Made by a program: the position numbers and the translations under genes. 64,000 nt of DNA from Acinetobacter chinensis (GTDB lineage: Bacteria; Pseudomonadota; Gammaproteobacteria; Pseudomonadales; Moraxellaceae), in assembly GCF_002165375.2 (NCBI RefSeq), contig NZ_CP032134.1, positions 2,976,001-3,040,000 of the forward strand, written 5' to 3'. This document shows, in pieces, positions 7,961-17,522 of this stretch. The notes under the pieces were generated by a model, which saw only the letters and a program-made list of their open reading frames with translations, made no database searches and was not told the origin of the DNA. Position 1 is the stretch's first letter. Each line of letters starts with the position of its first letter.

Positions 7961-8808
7961 GACCAGTGCTTCATTTCTCTATGTAAAACCTGAACAGACC
8001 ATTTTGCCTCAAGAGCCTTTTTTAGTCTATCTACAATATAAACAGAACGATGCTGTCCACCCGTACACCCAATGGATACCGTCATATAATGACGATGCCC
8101 TTCTGCAAAGGCAGGCAGCCATTTATCCAGAAAGTGATAAATATCTTCAAACATTTCATTGGTCTGTGCACTGTCTTCAAGGAATTTCCTGACCGGTTCA
8201 TCCAGTCCAGAAAATTTCCTCAGTTCCAGATCCCAGTGCGGATTAGGCAGATGACGGACATCAAAAACATAATCTGCATCCAGTGGAATGCCGTGTTTAT
8301 AACCAAATGACTGCAAAATCACAATCAGCCGATCAGACTGACCCAACCTTGAAAGCAAAGTATCTTTTAAGTCATGCACACTTTTATCTGTGGTATCAAT
8401 ATGCACTGTCGAACGAAGCTGTATCGGCAGAAGCAGCGTTTTTTCTTCCTGAATACACTGATTCAGACTTTTAAAACGGCTTGATAATGGATGTGGACGA
8501 CGTGATGCACTGAACCTTGCAATCAGTTCCTGATCCTGAGTGGTCAGATAGACAATATCAACTGAACCATGTTTCTGTAACTGTTCAAAAACATGGTCAA
8601 ATTCCTGAAGATCTTCACGGGTACTTCGGACATCAACCCCTAAAGCCAACTGTTCAAGATTATTTTCATGATCGAGTTTCGCCACAATTTCAGGCAGCAA
8701 TGCCAGGGGCAGATTATCAATACAGTAATATCCAAGATCTTCCAGTACCTGCAATGCAGACGACTTCCCTGAGCCTGACTGTCCTGTAACAATTAATATG
8801 CGCTTCAT
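7957..8808 (-). CDS. rapZ: RNase adapter protein RapZ
   Basis: 283 residues. Walker A GQSGSGKS is at 9-16 and the C-terminal domain carries GCTGGQHRSVYI (247-258), the family's phosphate-binding signature. In enterobacteria RapZ binds glucosamine-6-phosphate and directs RNase E to the GlmZ small RNA; in other groups it is an NTP-hydrolysing regulator of cell-envelope precursor supply. The classical partners rpoN, hpf and ptsN are not adjacent here. First gene of the rapZ-ptsO-darP unit; panC ends 27 bp upstream, so readthrough is possible. Confidence 0.92.
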   Translation of the reverse strand: MKRILIVTGQSGSGKSSALQVLEDLGYYCIDNLPLALLPEIVAKLDHENNLEQLALGVDVRSTREDLQEFDHVFEQLQKHGSVDIVYLTTQDQELIARFSASRRPHPLSSRFKSLNQCIQEEKTLLLPIQLRSTVHIDTTDKSVHDLKDTLLSRLGQSDRLIVILQSFGYKHGIPLDADYVFDVRHLPNPHWDLELRKFSGLDEPVRKFLEDSAQTNEMFEDIYHFLDKWLPAFAEGHRHYMTVSIGCTGGQHRSVYIVDRLKKALEAKWSVQVLHREMKHWS

Positions 8809-8835
8809 GGCAATGCTATTCCTTCATAGCGTAAT

Positions 8836-9681
8836 TTATGCGGTAAATTTTACCTGCAGATTATCAATCAGGCGGGTTTTGCCCAGTTTTGCTGCAACGA
8901 ACAATACAAGATCCTGATTAAATTCAGAAGTTTTCTGAAGTTCAGGAGTTCGTGCTTCCACATAGTCCACAACCAGACCTGCCTGTGTCAATGCTGCTTT
9001 AATATTTACTAACACTTCATCCAGCGAAGTCTTCTGCTGTAACTGTTGCTCTGCCTGTTTTAAGGTCTGGAAAATCACAGGCGCCGTCTGACGCTGCTCT
9101 TCACTCAGATAACCATTGCGTGAACTGAGAGCAAGTCCATCTGCGGCACGGGCAATCGGTACACCAATCACTTCCAGTGGAATATTCAGATCCTGAACAA
9201 ACTGACGGATCACAGCCAGCTGCTGATAATCTTTCTGACCAAAAAATGCATAATTCGGCTGTACGATGTTAAACAGCTTGGTCACGACCACAGCAACACC
9301 ATCAAAGTGACCTGGACGCTGTAAACCACACAGATCATTGGTGATTTCACCTACGCTGATATTGGTCAGACGAGGTTTTTTGCCATACATCTGTTCAACC
9401 GAAGGAGCAAAAACAATATCACAGCCCACTTCAGCCAGCAGTTTACTGTCCTGATCCAGGGTACGTGGATAATTATCAAAATCTTCATTTGGTCCAAACT
9501 GAATCGGATTGACAAAAATACTGACAACAACCACATCACACAGTTTACGTGCTTCACGAACCAGATTCAGGTGCCCTTCATGCAGGTTACCCATGGTCGG
9601 TACAAAACCGATCAGCTTTTTAGCAGCACGGGCAGGACTCAGTGATGCACTCAGCCCCTGAATGGTAGTTTCTGTTTTCAT
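8836..9681 (-). CDS. panC: Pantothenate synthetase
   Basis: 281 residues. Joins pantoate and beta-alanine with ATP, the last step of pantothenate synthesis. The nucleotidyl-transferase HxGH-type motif HEGH is at 34-37 within VPTMGNLHEGHLNL, and ALSSRNGYLS in the second half is the KMSKS-equivalent loop. Length is normal. It starts 2 bp after the panB stop, so panB-panC are one unit. No panD is present in the window. Confidence 0.95.
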   Translation of the reverse strand: MKTETTIQGLSASLSPARAAKKLIGFVPTMGNLHEGHLNLVREARKLCDVVVVSIFVNPIQFGPNEDFDNYPRTLDQDSKLLAEVGCDIVFAPSVEQMYGKKPRLTNISVGEITNDLCGLQRPGHFDGVAVVVTKLFNIVQPNYAFFGQKDYQQLAVIRQFVQDLNIPLEVIGVPIARAADGLALSSRNGYLSEEQRQTAPVIFQTLKQAEQQLQQKTSLDEVLVNIKAALTQAGLVVDYVEARTPELQKTSEFNQDLVLFVAAKLGKTRLIDNLQVKFTA

Positions 9682-9683
9682 GA

Positions 9684-10493
9684 TTACAGCTCAACCTGAA
9701 AAGTATGTTCTGGCGCGGGGAAAGAACCATCCTGAACCGCAACATGAAATGCTTTAAAAGCATCTACAATTGCAGTTTCCCCTGCCTGTTCCTTCATAAA
9801 ATTACGGACAAATTTTGCAACACGACCAAAAGTCAGTCCCAGCATGTCCTGTACCACGAGCACCTGACCATCTGTTTCCACACCTGCACCAATACCGATG
9901 ACAGGGATTTCAGGAAACAGTTCGGTAATTTCCTTACCCAGCTGTGCAGGAACACATTCGAGCAGTAAAACGGCAGCACCTGCCTCTACAACAGCTTTAC
10001 AGTCTGCAATCAGTCTGTCCGCTGCTTCACGGGTACGTGCCTGGAGTTTGTAGCCACCAAATACGTGTACTGACTGTGGTGTTAGTCCAAGATGGACACA
10101 GACCGGTATACCGTTACGGGTCAGAACCTGCACAGTTTCACTCAGCCATTCACCGCCTTCAATTTTGACCATCTGCGCACCTGACTGCATCACAGCTTTA
10201 GCGCTGATCAGTGCATCATTCAGAGTTGCATAACTCATAAACGGTAAATCAGTCAGAATAAATGCATGCTGATTGCCACGGCGCACCGCAGCCGTGTGGT
10301 AGACCATATCATCAACAGTGACAGGCAGTGTCGAATCACGCCCCTGGATACACATTCCCAGCGAGTCACCAATCAGAATCGTATCAATTTCAGCAATTTC
10401 CATTGCTTTTGCCATGCTTGCATCGTAGCAGGTCAAACAGGAAAACTTTCTTCCATCCGCCTTGAATTTTTTTAGATCGCTTAAACTGATCAT
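9684..10493 (-). CDS. panB: 3-methyl-2-oxobutanoate hydroxymethyltransferase
   Basis: 269 residues from the ATG at 10493, which has a strong AGAAGGAG site 6 bases upstream and begins the family-typical MISLSDLKKF. The frame is open 33 codons further, into the end of folK, but that extension is unlike the family and is not used. Transfers a hydroxymethyl group from methylene-tetrahydrofolate to 2-oxoisovalerate, giving ketopantoate. The metal-binding GDSLGM is at 42-47 and the C-terminal GIGAG loop is present. It lies between folK and panC; the folate-dependent reaction makes the folK neighbour apt. Confidence 0.95.
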   Translation of the reverse strand: MISLSDLKKFKADGRKFSCLTCYDASMAKAMEIAEIDTILIGDSLGMCIQGRDSTLPVTVDDMVYHTAAVRRGNQHAFILTDLPFMSYATLNDALISAKAVMQSGAQMVKIEGGEWLSETVQVLTRNGIPVCVHLGLTPQSVHVFGGYKLQARTREAADRLIADCKAVVEAGAAVLLLECVPAQLGKEITELFPEIPVIGIGAGVETDGQVLVVQDMLGLTFGRVAKFVRNFMKEQAGETAIVDAFKAFHVAVQDGSFPAPEHTFQVEL

Positions 10494-10536
10494 GCAGATG
10501 CTCCTTCTATGGAAAATGCAAAATATGCTTACTAAA

Positions 10537-11022
10537 TTAAATTTTTGCCCAGTTTTCATCAGCCAGTACATCAAGTACCGGATTTTTGACAATGGCTAAA
10601 GTTTTTAATGGCTGATCCTGTATCTGAATGGACTGATCCAGATCAAGCAATGGGATCACCACAAAGTCACGCTCCATGACACCAGGATGTGGCACAGTCA
10701 GACGCTCTGTTTTAATCTGTTCTGCACCATAAATCAACAGGTCAAGATCAAGTGTACGCTCACCCCAGTGACGCAGCCTGACACGACCTGATTCCTGTTC
10801 TATTCTTTGCAGCTCATCCAGCAAGGCATGCGCATCAAGTTCCGTCTTCAGCTCAGCAACTGCATTCAGATAATTGGGCTGATCCTGTGGTCCCATTGGA
10901 GGACTCTGATACAGTTTCGATGTTCGCACTGTGCCCAGCTGTTGCAGCTGGACAATAGCTTCACTCAGAATTTTCTGCGAATCACCTAAATTACTGCCCA
11001 TCCCGATATATGTGGTGATCAT
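10537..11022 (-). CDS. folK: 6-hydroxymethyl-7,8-dihydropterin pyrophosphokinase
   Basis: 161 residues. Transfers pyrophosphate from ATP to hydroxymethyl-dihydropterin in folate synthesis. The start GMGSNLGD (7-14) and the magnesium-binding GERTLDLDLLIYG in the middle are diagnostic. It overlaps the end of pcnB by 4 bp (ATGA), so it is translationally coupled to pcnB. Confidence 0.95.
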   Translation of the reverse strand: MITTYIGMGSNLGDSQKILSEAIVQLQQLGTVRTSKLYQSPPMGPQDQPNYLNAVAELKTELDAHALLDELQRIEQESGRVRLRHWGERTLDLDLLIYGAEQIKTERLTVPHPGVMERDFVVIPLLDLDQSIQIQDQPLKTLAIVKNPVLDVLADENWAKI

Positions 11023-12473
11023 TGCGTTGGTCCAAAAACAACCTGACTTAAATCACGCTGGACACGCTTACGTTTCATAATCGGGTGATCTGCACCAATA
11101 CTGCCATCTTCATTGACACGTACATCTGAACGTACAGGTCTCTCAGTCGATGTTTTCGGCTTACGCTGACGACGCCCACGGGATTCTGTTTCCTGCACCA
11201 GAGGTTCAATTTCAGAGGTTCTGGAATCAGGAACATCTTCCTGCGCCGCTTTACGACGACTGCGTGAACGCTTACGGTTGTACTGTGCAATCGCCTTTTC
11301 TTTTTCGTCCGCACTCATGGTCTGATAAGCATCCCACCATGCCCCCATGCCCTGCGTTGAATCATCCCCTGAGTTTTCACGCAACAACAGGAAGTCAAAA
11401 CCTGCACGGAAACGCGCATGCCCAGACAGTGACTCGATCTGTTGCGGTTTAGGGTTGAGTAAACGGGTCTGCATTTCCCAGACTTCACGGATGAATGTTT
11501 CCGCAAAACGTGGAATGATGGTTCGGGTCGCCTGTCTTTTCAGTACATCCAATCCTGCCTGAGCACGGGCTTCAGCTGGAACTGTTCCTTTTGCACTGTA
11601 AAACTCACAACGTTCAAGGAATGGTTTCCACAACAGAACCGCATAGAAGAATGCCGGGTTAATGGTTTTCCCGATCTGAATCCGCTGATCTGTATTTTTT
11701 GCAGCCTTGCCAATAAAGTCCGTGATATCCGGCTTAATCTCTGCAAACAGCTGTTTCCATATCCCAAAATCAATCAGCATCGGTAAAACACGGTGCAGAT
11801 GCCCCATAGTAAACAGTTTCTGTGATTCATCGTAAAGACGGTGTGGAGATACATCCCGCAGCAGTTCAGTCATTTCAGGTGTGAAAATTTCCAAGATGGA
11901 ATCATCAATCTGAAAATTCAGCTTGGCTGCAAAACGTAATGCACGCAGCATACGGACGGGATCTTCTTCAAAACGTAATGCCGGATCACCCAGTAAACGT
12001 AAAGTCTTATGCTTGATATCATCGACTGCATTACAGAAATCCAACACCTCGCCTTTGCGTGGCTGGTAATACAGTGCATTGATGGAAAAGTCGCGACGTG
12101 CAAAATCCTGTTCAATACTGCCCCAGTTATTGTCACGCAGGATCATTCCTGCCGCAGAAGTCACAGCCTTTTTAGGTGGAGCACGGAAAGTCGCCACTTC
12201 AATCAGCTCACGTCCAGCATAGACATGGGCAAGCTCAAAACGCCGCCCAATAATCCGGCAACGGCGTCCAAAAACTTCTTTCACCTGAGCAGGAGTTGCA
12301 TTGGTGACGGCATCAAAATCCTTAGGGTTAAGCCCAAGCATCAGATCACGGACACCACCGCCTACGATATAGGCTTCATAGCCTGCCTTGGTTAAAGCAT
12401 CAATAACATCGAGTATTGAAGCGGGTAACATTGCAGTTGATAAACCGCATTTTGACGCGCGCAAAGTTTGCAA
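11019..12473 (-). CDS. pcnB: Poly(A) polymerase I
   Basis: 484 residues. Adds 3' poly(A) tails to RNAs, marking them for decay. The nucleotidyltransferase head has IVGGGVRDLMLG (36-47) and the catalytic KDFDAVT with Asp52 and Asp54. RNA-binding and arginine-rich C-terminal regions follow (KRSRSRRK near 400, then RRQRKPK), the tail being long, basic and probably disordered. The start used is TTG at 12473, preceded by AGGAGA about 10 bases away; the first in-frame ATG is 14 codons later and lacks a better site. Escherichia coli pcnB also uses a rare non-ATG start, so weak initiation may be a conserved brake on expression. Confidence 0.93.
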   Translation of the reverse strand: MQTLRASKCGLSTAMLPASILDVIDALTKAGYEAYIVGGGVRDLMLGLNPKDFDAVTNATPAQVKEVFGRRCRIIGRRFELAHVYAGRELIEVATFRAPPKKAVTSAAGMILRDNNWGSIEQDFARRDFSINALYYQPRKGEVLDFCNAVDDIKHKTLRLLGDPALRFEEDPVRMLRALRFAAKLNFQIDDSILEIFTPEMTELLRDVSPHRLYDESQKLFTMGHLHRVLPMLIDFGIWKQLFAEIKPDITDFIGKAAKNTDQRIQIGKTINPAFFYAVLLWKPFLERCEFYSAKGTVPAEARAQAGLDVLKRQATRTIIPRFAETFIREVWEMQTRLLNPKPQQIESLSGHARFRAGFDFLLLRENSGDDSTQGMGAWWDAYQTMSADEKEKAIAQYNRKRSRSRRKAAQEDVPDSRTSEIEPLVQETESRGRRQRKPKTSTERPVRSDVRVNEDGSIGADHPIMKRKRVQRDLSQVVFGPTQ

Positions 12474-12609
12474 AAGACGTTGTCTCCTACGTCTGAACGT
12501 AAAATTCTTAAGATGCTGCTAATCATATAACTAACACCATCAAAGGGCAATTTGATTATCCAGATACCTGAAAGATTGTCTGCTGCAAAATTTTCCTGCT
12601 TCGCCTAAC

Positions 12610-13035
12610 CTATAAAGCCAGTCTGGCTCTGTTTTTCTCCATCAGCGCAGGACCAATTCCCTTGACCTGATCGAGTTCTTCCACCGATTTAAATTTTCCA
12701 TTTTTCTGTCGGTAATCAATGATTGCCTGAGCTTTTTTCTGCCCGACACCTGTAAGCTGCTGAAGCTGTTCCAGTGTGGCACTGTTCAGACTGACTTTAT
12801 TTCCTGTCGCTGCTGCAGCCGTTTTTTTTGAACTTCCGGCAGGTGTAACTGTGGGTCTGGACAGATAATAGTCTGTGGTATTGCCTTTTAATTTCTGATC
12901 CTGTGCTTCCTGTTCAGCTTTCCATTTCAGATACTGCTGATCAAACTGCTGAGCATGTACTCCCTGAAAACTCCACAGTACAGCGGACAGAAAAATACAG
13001 ATAAACTGATAAAATGTATGGGCTTTGATTGTCAT
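12610..13035 (-). CDS. ComEA-like helix-hairpin-helix DNA-binding protein
   Basis: 141 residues from the ATG at 13035, two bases after the mazG stop. A longer frame inside mazG exists, but this start places a clean signal peptide (hydrophobic FICIFLSAVLW, cleavage near VHA-QQ) at the N-terminus. The C-terminal about 60 residues form paired helix-hairpin-helix motifs (LTGVGQKKAQAI and VKGIGPALMEK), as in ComEA. ComEA binds incoming DNA in the periplasm during natural transformation. The N-terminal middle part is low-complexity (KKTAAAATG). Competence role is inferred from the family. Confidence 0.82.
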   Translation of the reverse strand: MTIKAHTFYQFICIFLSAVLWSFQGVHAQQFDQQYLKWKAEQEAQDQKLKGNTTDYYLSRPTVTPAGSSKKTAAAATGNKVSLNSATLEQLQQLTGVGQKKAQAIIDYRQKNGKFKSVEELDQVKGIGPALMEKNRARLAL

Positions 13036-13037
13036 TT

Positions 13038-13805
13038 TTAGCCTGTTTTTAATTGTTTTTTCGCCTGCTCCCAAAGTTGATCCATTTCTTCGAGGCTCAG
13101 TTCTTCAATTTTTTTATTCTGATGACCAGCCTGATCTTCAATATAAGCAAAGCGACTTCTAAATTTATGAATGGTTCTTAACAGAGCCATTTCCCCAGAA
13201 ACGCCAAGTTTACGTCCAACATTGATCAGTGAAAACAGGCAGTCACCGAATTCTGCCATTATTTCGTCGGAATTCTGCTGCTGAACAGCCTGATTCAGTT
13301 CAGAAAGTTCCTCTTCCAGTTTGGCATAAGCACCTGCAACATCTTCAAAATCAAATCCGATCTGTGCTGCATTCTGCTGGATCTGTTCAGCCTGAGAAAT
13401 GGCAGACCCATGCTTGATACTGTCCAGCCTGGAAACCGCCTGATCTGCTTTTTCTTTTTGCTTGATCTGTTTCCAAAGCTCAGACACTTCTTCCGGACTT
13501 AAAGCTGCAAACTGTTCAGCCTGAAATACATGAGGATGCCGACGGATCAGCTTATCTGTAATCGCCTGCACCACATCAGAGAAATCAAATGCCCCTAGCT
13601 CACTGTACATCTGTGACTGAAACACCACCTGCAACAGCAGATCACCCAGTTCATCCCGCACATCACTGGCATTGCCATTTCTTACGGCATCTTCAACTTC
13701 ATAAGCTTCTTCAATGGCGTAGCGGGTCAGACTCTGAGGTGTCTGTTCACGATCCCAGGGACATTTTTCCCGAAGTTCTTTCATGATATTCAACAGTTGT
13801 TCCAT
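13038..13805 (-). CDS. mazG: Nucleoside triphosphate pyrophosphohydrolase MazG
   Basis: 255 residues with two tandem all-alpha MazG domains. The metal-binding EEAYEVEDA is at 32-40, followed by ELGDLLLQVVFQ, and the second domain has KLEEELSELNQA. It converts NTPs and dNTPs to NMPs plus PPi, cleaning abnormal nucleotides and, in E. coli, influencing ppGpp. Normal length. The ATG lies 13 codons' span from the window's divergent SDR leader; the comEA-like gene follows directly. Confidence 0.93.
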   Translation of the reverse strand: MEQLLNIMKELREKCPWDREQTPQSLTRYAIEEAYEVEDAVRNGNASDVRDELGDLLLQVVFQSQMYSELGAFDFSDVVQAITDKLIRRHPHVFQAEQFAALSPEEVSELWKQIKQKEKADQAVSRLDSIKHGSAISQAEQIQQNAAQIGFDFEDVAGAYAKLEEELSELNQAVQQQNSDEIMAEFGDCLFSLINVGRKLGVSGEMALLRTIHKFRSRFAYIEDQAGHQNKKIEELSLEEMDQLWEQAKKQLKTG

Positions 13806-13907
13806 GGGAATTCCTCAGCATGTTTCAGGTTCATATTTACAGGTTTTATTGCTATGCTCAGTCTGCATTAAAAAAATCAGAACAATACAGAACAGGGAGC
13901 AAAAGAC

Positions 13908-14681
13908 ATGCAAAGTATCTTTATCAGTGGGGCTGCACAGGGGATTGGGGCAGCCATTGCAACCCTGTTCCATCAACAGGGTTATAAAGTCGGTATCTAT
14001 GATATCAATATTTCCCAGGCCGAACAGCTTGCGCAGCAACTGGGAAACAATGCCAAAGCAGGATTGCTCGATGTTTCTGACTATGCACAGTGGCAGGCAG
14101 CGCTGACCGAATTTACCGCATGGGCAGGTGAGCTGAATATTCTTGTGAATAATGCAGGGATTCTTTATTCAGGGGCATTTGCAAATACCGATATTCAGTC
14201 ACATCACCGGACGGTGGATATCAATATTAAAGGTGTACTCAATGGCTGTCATGCGGCTTTACCTTTTTTAAAAACAGCATCCTTTGCACGGGTCATCAAT
14301 CTGTCGTCAGCTTCAGCCATCTATGGACAACCTGACCTGGTGTCCTACTCTGCCAGTAAATTTGCTGTTCGCGGGATTACTGAAGCACTGGATATCGAAT
14401 GGAAAAAATACGGCATCCGTGTACTGGATGTGATGCCTCTGTTTGTACAGACTGCCATGGTAAAAAATATGGATGCTGCAAGCATTGATAACATGGGCGT
14501 ACATTTAACTGCCTCTGATGTCGCAAAAGATGTATACAGCCGAGCGAAAGCAAAAGATACCCTGTTTACAGCAACGCATCTGCCCGTTGGCTTGAAAACC
14601 AAAGTTCTGTTTGGGCTGTCCAGTGTCAGTCCTCAGTTCGTAAACCGTTTAAGTAATCTGCTGATTGCACGGCGTAAATAA
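13908..14681 (+). CDS. Short-chain dehydrogenase/reductase
   Basis: 257 residues of the classical SDR family. Cofactor motif GAAQGIG at 8-14, structural NNAG at 81-84, and the catalytic Ser134 region plus Tyr147 and Lys151 (YSASK). Asp32 after the second strand suggests NAD(H) preference. GGAG lies 8 bases before the ATG. It is the only rightward gene between 7.1 and 27.4 kb and has its own terminator, so it stands alone. Substrate unknown. Confidence 0.88.
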   Translation: MQSIFISGAAQGIGAAIATLFHQQGYKVGIYDINISQAEQLAQQLGNNAKAGLLDVSDYAQWQAALTEFTAWAGELNILVNNAGILYSGAFANTDIQSHHRTVDINIKGVLNGCHAALPFLKTASFARVINLSSASAIYGQPDLVSYSASKFAVRGITEALDIEWKKYGIRVLDVMPLFVQTAMVKNMDAASIDNMGVHLTASDVAKDVYSRAKAKDTLFTATHLPVGLKTKVLFGLSSVSPQFVNRLSNLLIARRK

Positions 14682-14731
14682 TACTGAATGCTTATCGCAA
14701 TCCAGTAATGCTGAACATCAGTACTGCCCAT

Positions 14732-14768
14732 AAAAAAAACCAGCATCACTGGATACTGGTTTTTTATT
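14732..14768. terminator. Terminator between the SDR gene and der (convergent)
   Basis: AAAACCAG and CTGGTTTT pair around a 12-base loop, with A-run before and T-run after, so it can serve both converging genes. Confidence 0.7.
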
Positions 14769-14790
14769 GTAACTGTGCATTTTTCAGCAC

Positions 14791-16203
14791 TTAGCCACGT
14801 TTAAATTTCTTTTCAGCCTTTTTGAATTTCTGAACATAACGGCGTTTACGGGCAGCAGTACGTTCATCAATCTGAGATTTACGACCTTCAAACGGGTTCT
14901 CAGAGGTTCTGAATTCGATTTTGACTGGCGTACCTTCAAGTTTATAGACTTTACGGAACACGTTTTCCAGATAACGACGGTAATCCGCTGGTGTTTTATC
15001 CACTTTATTACCATGAATGACAATCATCGGTGGATTCTGACCGCCCATATGCGCATAACGCATTTTAATACGGCGACCCTGTACCATTGGAGGCTGATGA
15101 GCATCGGTTGCATCATTTAAAATCTGAGTGATTTTTGCAGGTGATACTTTCAGGTGCGAAGAATCATAAGCACGGTGAATGGATGGATATAAATCACCAA
15201 CGCCCGTACCGTACAATGCCGAAATCAGATGGATTTTAGCCCATGGAATAAAGTCAAAACGACGATCCACATCCAACTTGCACTGTTTGCGGTCATAATC
15301 AGACATATTGTCCCATTTGTTGATCGCAATCACCATGGCACGACCAGCTTCAAGCGCATAGCCAATCAGGTGCAGATCCTGCTCCACGATACCATCACGT
15401 GCATCCACAACAATTACAACAACATGTGCATCTTTCATTGCCTGCAAAGTTTTCACAATTGAGAATTTCTCAATCATTTCATCGACTTTACCTTTACGGC
15501 GCACACCCGCAGTATCAATCAGAGTGTACTGACGACCATCACGTTCAAATGGGATGTAAATCGAGTCACGCGTTGTTCCTGGCTGGTCAAATGCCACAAC
15601 ACGTTCTTCACCTAGCAGACGGTTCACCAACGTCGATTTACCGACGTTTGGACGACCAATAATCGCTAAACGCAGCCCTGTATGTTTATCGTGCTCTTCT
15701 GGATTTTCATCTTCAGGTACATCAGCCAGTACGTCTTCCAGCATCTGCTGAACACCACGACCATGACTGGCTGCAACCTGCATTGGCTCGCCCATACCGA
15801 GTTTAAAAAACTCTACGAGCGCAGCTTCGGCATGTACGCCATCCACTTTGTTGGCAACCAGGTAAACTTTTTTACCCAGGGTACGCAGCTCACGGGCAAT
15901 CTGCTCATCTGAAGCAAGCAGACCTGCGCGGGCATCTACCACAAATATAATAATATCGGCTTCATGAATGGCAGTTTTGGACTGTTCTGCCATGTAGGAG
16001 TCAATGCCTCCTTCATTTTCGCCAATACCCCCAGTATCGACCACAATAAAGGATTTATTCTGAAATACAGCATCGCCATATTTACGGTCGCGGGTCAGAC
16101 CTGCGAAGTCAGCTACCAAAGCATCACGGCTCTTGGTAATCTGGTTAAATAAAGTTGATTTTCCGACGTTCGGACGACCAATGAGCGCAATTACGGGTTT
16201 CAT
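14791..16203 (-). CDS. der: Ribosome biogenesis GTPase Der (EngA)
   Basis: 470 residues with two GTPase domains in tandem: G1 motifs GRPNVGKST at 9-17 and 183-191, DTGG and DTAG G3 motifs, NKVD and NKWD G4 motifs. A KH-like domain and a basic tail (ARKRRYVQKFKKAEKKF) follow. It is needed for 50S assembly. Although bamB is the usual upstream partner, a strong terminator at 16285-16318 separates the two, so der probably has its own promoter in the 170-bp gap. Confidence 0.96.
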   Translation of the reverse strand: MKPVIALIGRPNVGKSTLFNQITKSRDALVADFAGLTRDRKYGDAVFQNKSFIVVDTGGIGENEGGIDSYMAEQSKTAIHEADIIIFVVDARAGLLASDEQIARELRTLGKKVYLVANKVDGVHAEAALVEFFKLGMGEPMQVAASHGRGVQQMLEDVLADVPEDENPEEHDKHTGLRLAIIGRPNVGKSTLVNRLLGEERVVAFDQPGTTRDSIYIPFERDGRQYTLIDTAGVRRKGKVDEMIEKFSIVKTLQAMKDAHVVVIVVDARDGIVEQDLHLIGYALEAGRAMVIAINKWDNMSDYDRKQCKLDVDRRFDFIPWAKIHLISALYGTGVGDLYPSIHRAYDSSHLKVSPAKITQILNDATDAHQPPMVQGRRIKMRYAHMGGQNPPMIVIHGNKVDKTPADYRRYLENVFRKVYKLEGTPVKIEFRTSENPFEGRKSQIDERTAARKRRYVQKFKKAEKKFKRG

Positions 16204-16284
16204 AGATTAACCTTAATTCAGAATCAGACAGCGGGCTGGTCTGAACATCAGAAACAATAGAAGAAAAACAGGGTAAAACCTGAA

Positions 16285-16318
16285 TAAAAACTCGGGGCTG
16301 AATAATCAAAACCCCGAG
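16285..16318 (-). terminator. Terminator between bamB and der
   Basis: For leftward transcripts, CTCGGGG (revcomp of 16312-16318) pairs with CCCCGAG (revcomp of 16291-16297) around a 14-base loop and is followed by TTTTT. It lies between bamB and der in their direction of transcription. Confidence 0.75.
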
Positions 16319-16373
16319 AATTTTAAAAAAATTAAATATCAGCGCTATAGTTTAGCACAAGGCAGAAAAAAAA

Positions 16374-17522
16374 TTAACGGTTCTGCCAGACGCTGAATGC
16401 ACCCTTTTGCGTGGATACATATAACTGATTGTCTACAACACGCAGTGAACGGACTTCACCGCTGGTTTTAGCACGACCGGTCAGCTCACCATTTGCAGGG
16501 TTAATCAGGTGCAGTGCGCCCTCATAATCACCCACAACGAGATCCTGACCCAGCATAACCGGATTACTCAGTTTACGGTTCAGCAGACTGTCATTCTGCC
16601 AGAGTTCCTGCCCTGTCGTAATTTCATAAGCAGTAATTTTGCCATCTGCACCTGCAACAAAAACGGCATTACCTGCAACCTCTGGACGACGGATACTGCT
16701 TGAGTCTTCACTCCAGATCACTTGCTGGGTTGCAAGATCAGTCACAGTCACCTGCCCCTGAAAACTGGTTGTCACAAGGAACTGACCTGCGATAACAGGA
16801 TCACCATCAATATCATTCAGACGCTGAATATCAGAACGTCCATCACTGACAGCTACACGACGCTGCATACGTGGCACGCCACTTAAAATATCCAGGGCAT
16901 ATACATAGGCATTGGCAGACGCAATAATGGCTGTCTGTGCATCAAGTGCAACCGGTTTCGCCATACCACGCAGGCTGAACTGAACATTCGGCAGGTTATA
17001 CGTCCACAGCTGCTGACCAGTTGCCAGATCATGCCCATAGACTGTGCCATCATTACTGACGGTCACAACACGCCCAGACTGAATCAGTGATGGTGCAAGC
17101 ACCGCACCCGCCAGCTGAGCTGTCCATTTCTGCTCACCAGTAGCCTGATCAAGTGCAAAAATCTGTCCTTTTTCATTACCGGTAATCAGCATGCCTTCAC
17201 CCGCTTCAACACCGGCACTCAGACCTGATTTACTGATTTTTTTCTGCCACAGACGGTCTTTACCACGGAATGCGGATACTTCACCTTTAGGATCAACCGT
17301 AAAAATCACGCCATTTTCTACATCCATCTGTAAACGTAATGGATCTTTGGCAGAAGTTGCGGACACAGAATGCGTAAAGACAGGAACAAGGGTCTTGCTC
17401 TGTACAAGTTTAGGCAGTGGATTCGGCTTTACTTCTTCAACTTTGATTTTATTACTCGAACATCCAGCCAGTGCAACGACCAGCACGGTTAAAGCAAACG
17501 GTATTTTATATTTTATATCCAT
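16374..17522 (-). CDS. bamB: Outer membrane protein assembly factor BamB
   Basis: 382 residues. A lipoprotein signal ends at Cys21 (VALAGC), followed by an eight-bladed PQQ-like beta-propeller visible as repeated units ending in G..W (GEQKWTA, GQQLWTY, GQELWQN). It is the scaffold lipoprotein of the BamABCDE complex that inserts beta-barrel proteins. The start codon overlaps the yfgM stop (TAATG), so the two are coupled. Confidence 0.95.
   Translation of the reverse strand: MDIKYKIPFALTVLVVALAGCSSNKIKVEEVKPNPLPKLVQSKTLVPVFTHSVSATSAKDPLRLQMDVENGVIFTVDPKGEVSAFRGKDRLWQKKISKSGLSAGVEAGEGMLITGNEKGQIFALDQATGEQKWTAQLAGAVLAPSLIQSGRVVTVSNDGTVYGHDLATGQQLWTYNLPNVQFSLRGMAKPVALDAQTAIIASANAYVYALDILSGVPRMQRRVAVSDGRSDIQRLNDIDGDPVIAGQFLVTTSFQGQVTVTDLATQQVIWSEDSSSIRRPEVAGNAVFVAGADGKITAYEITTGQELWQNDSLLNRKLSNPVMLGQDLVVGDYEGALHLINPANGELTGRAKTSGEVRSLRVVDNQLYVSTQKGAFSVWQNR

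Noticed and set aside
10494..10592. N-terminal extension of panB into folK
   Set aside because: The extra 33 residues are unlike the family, and the ATG at 10493 has a strong ribosome site.
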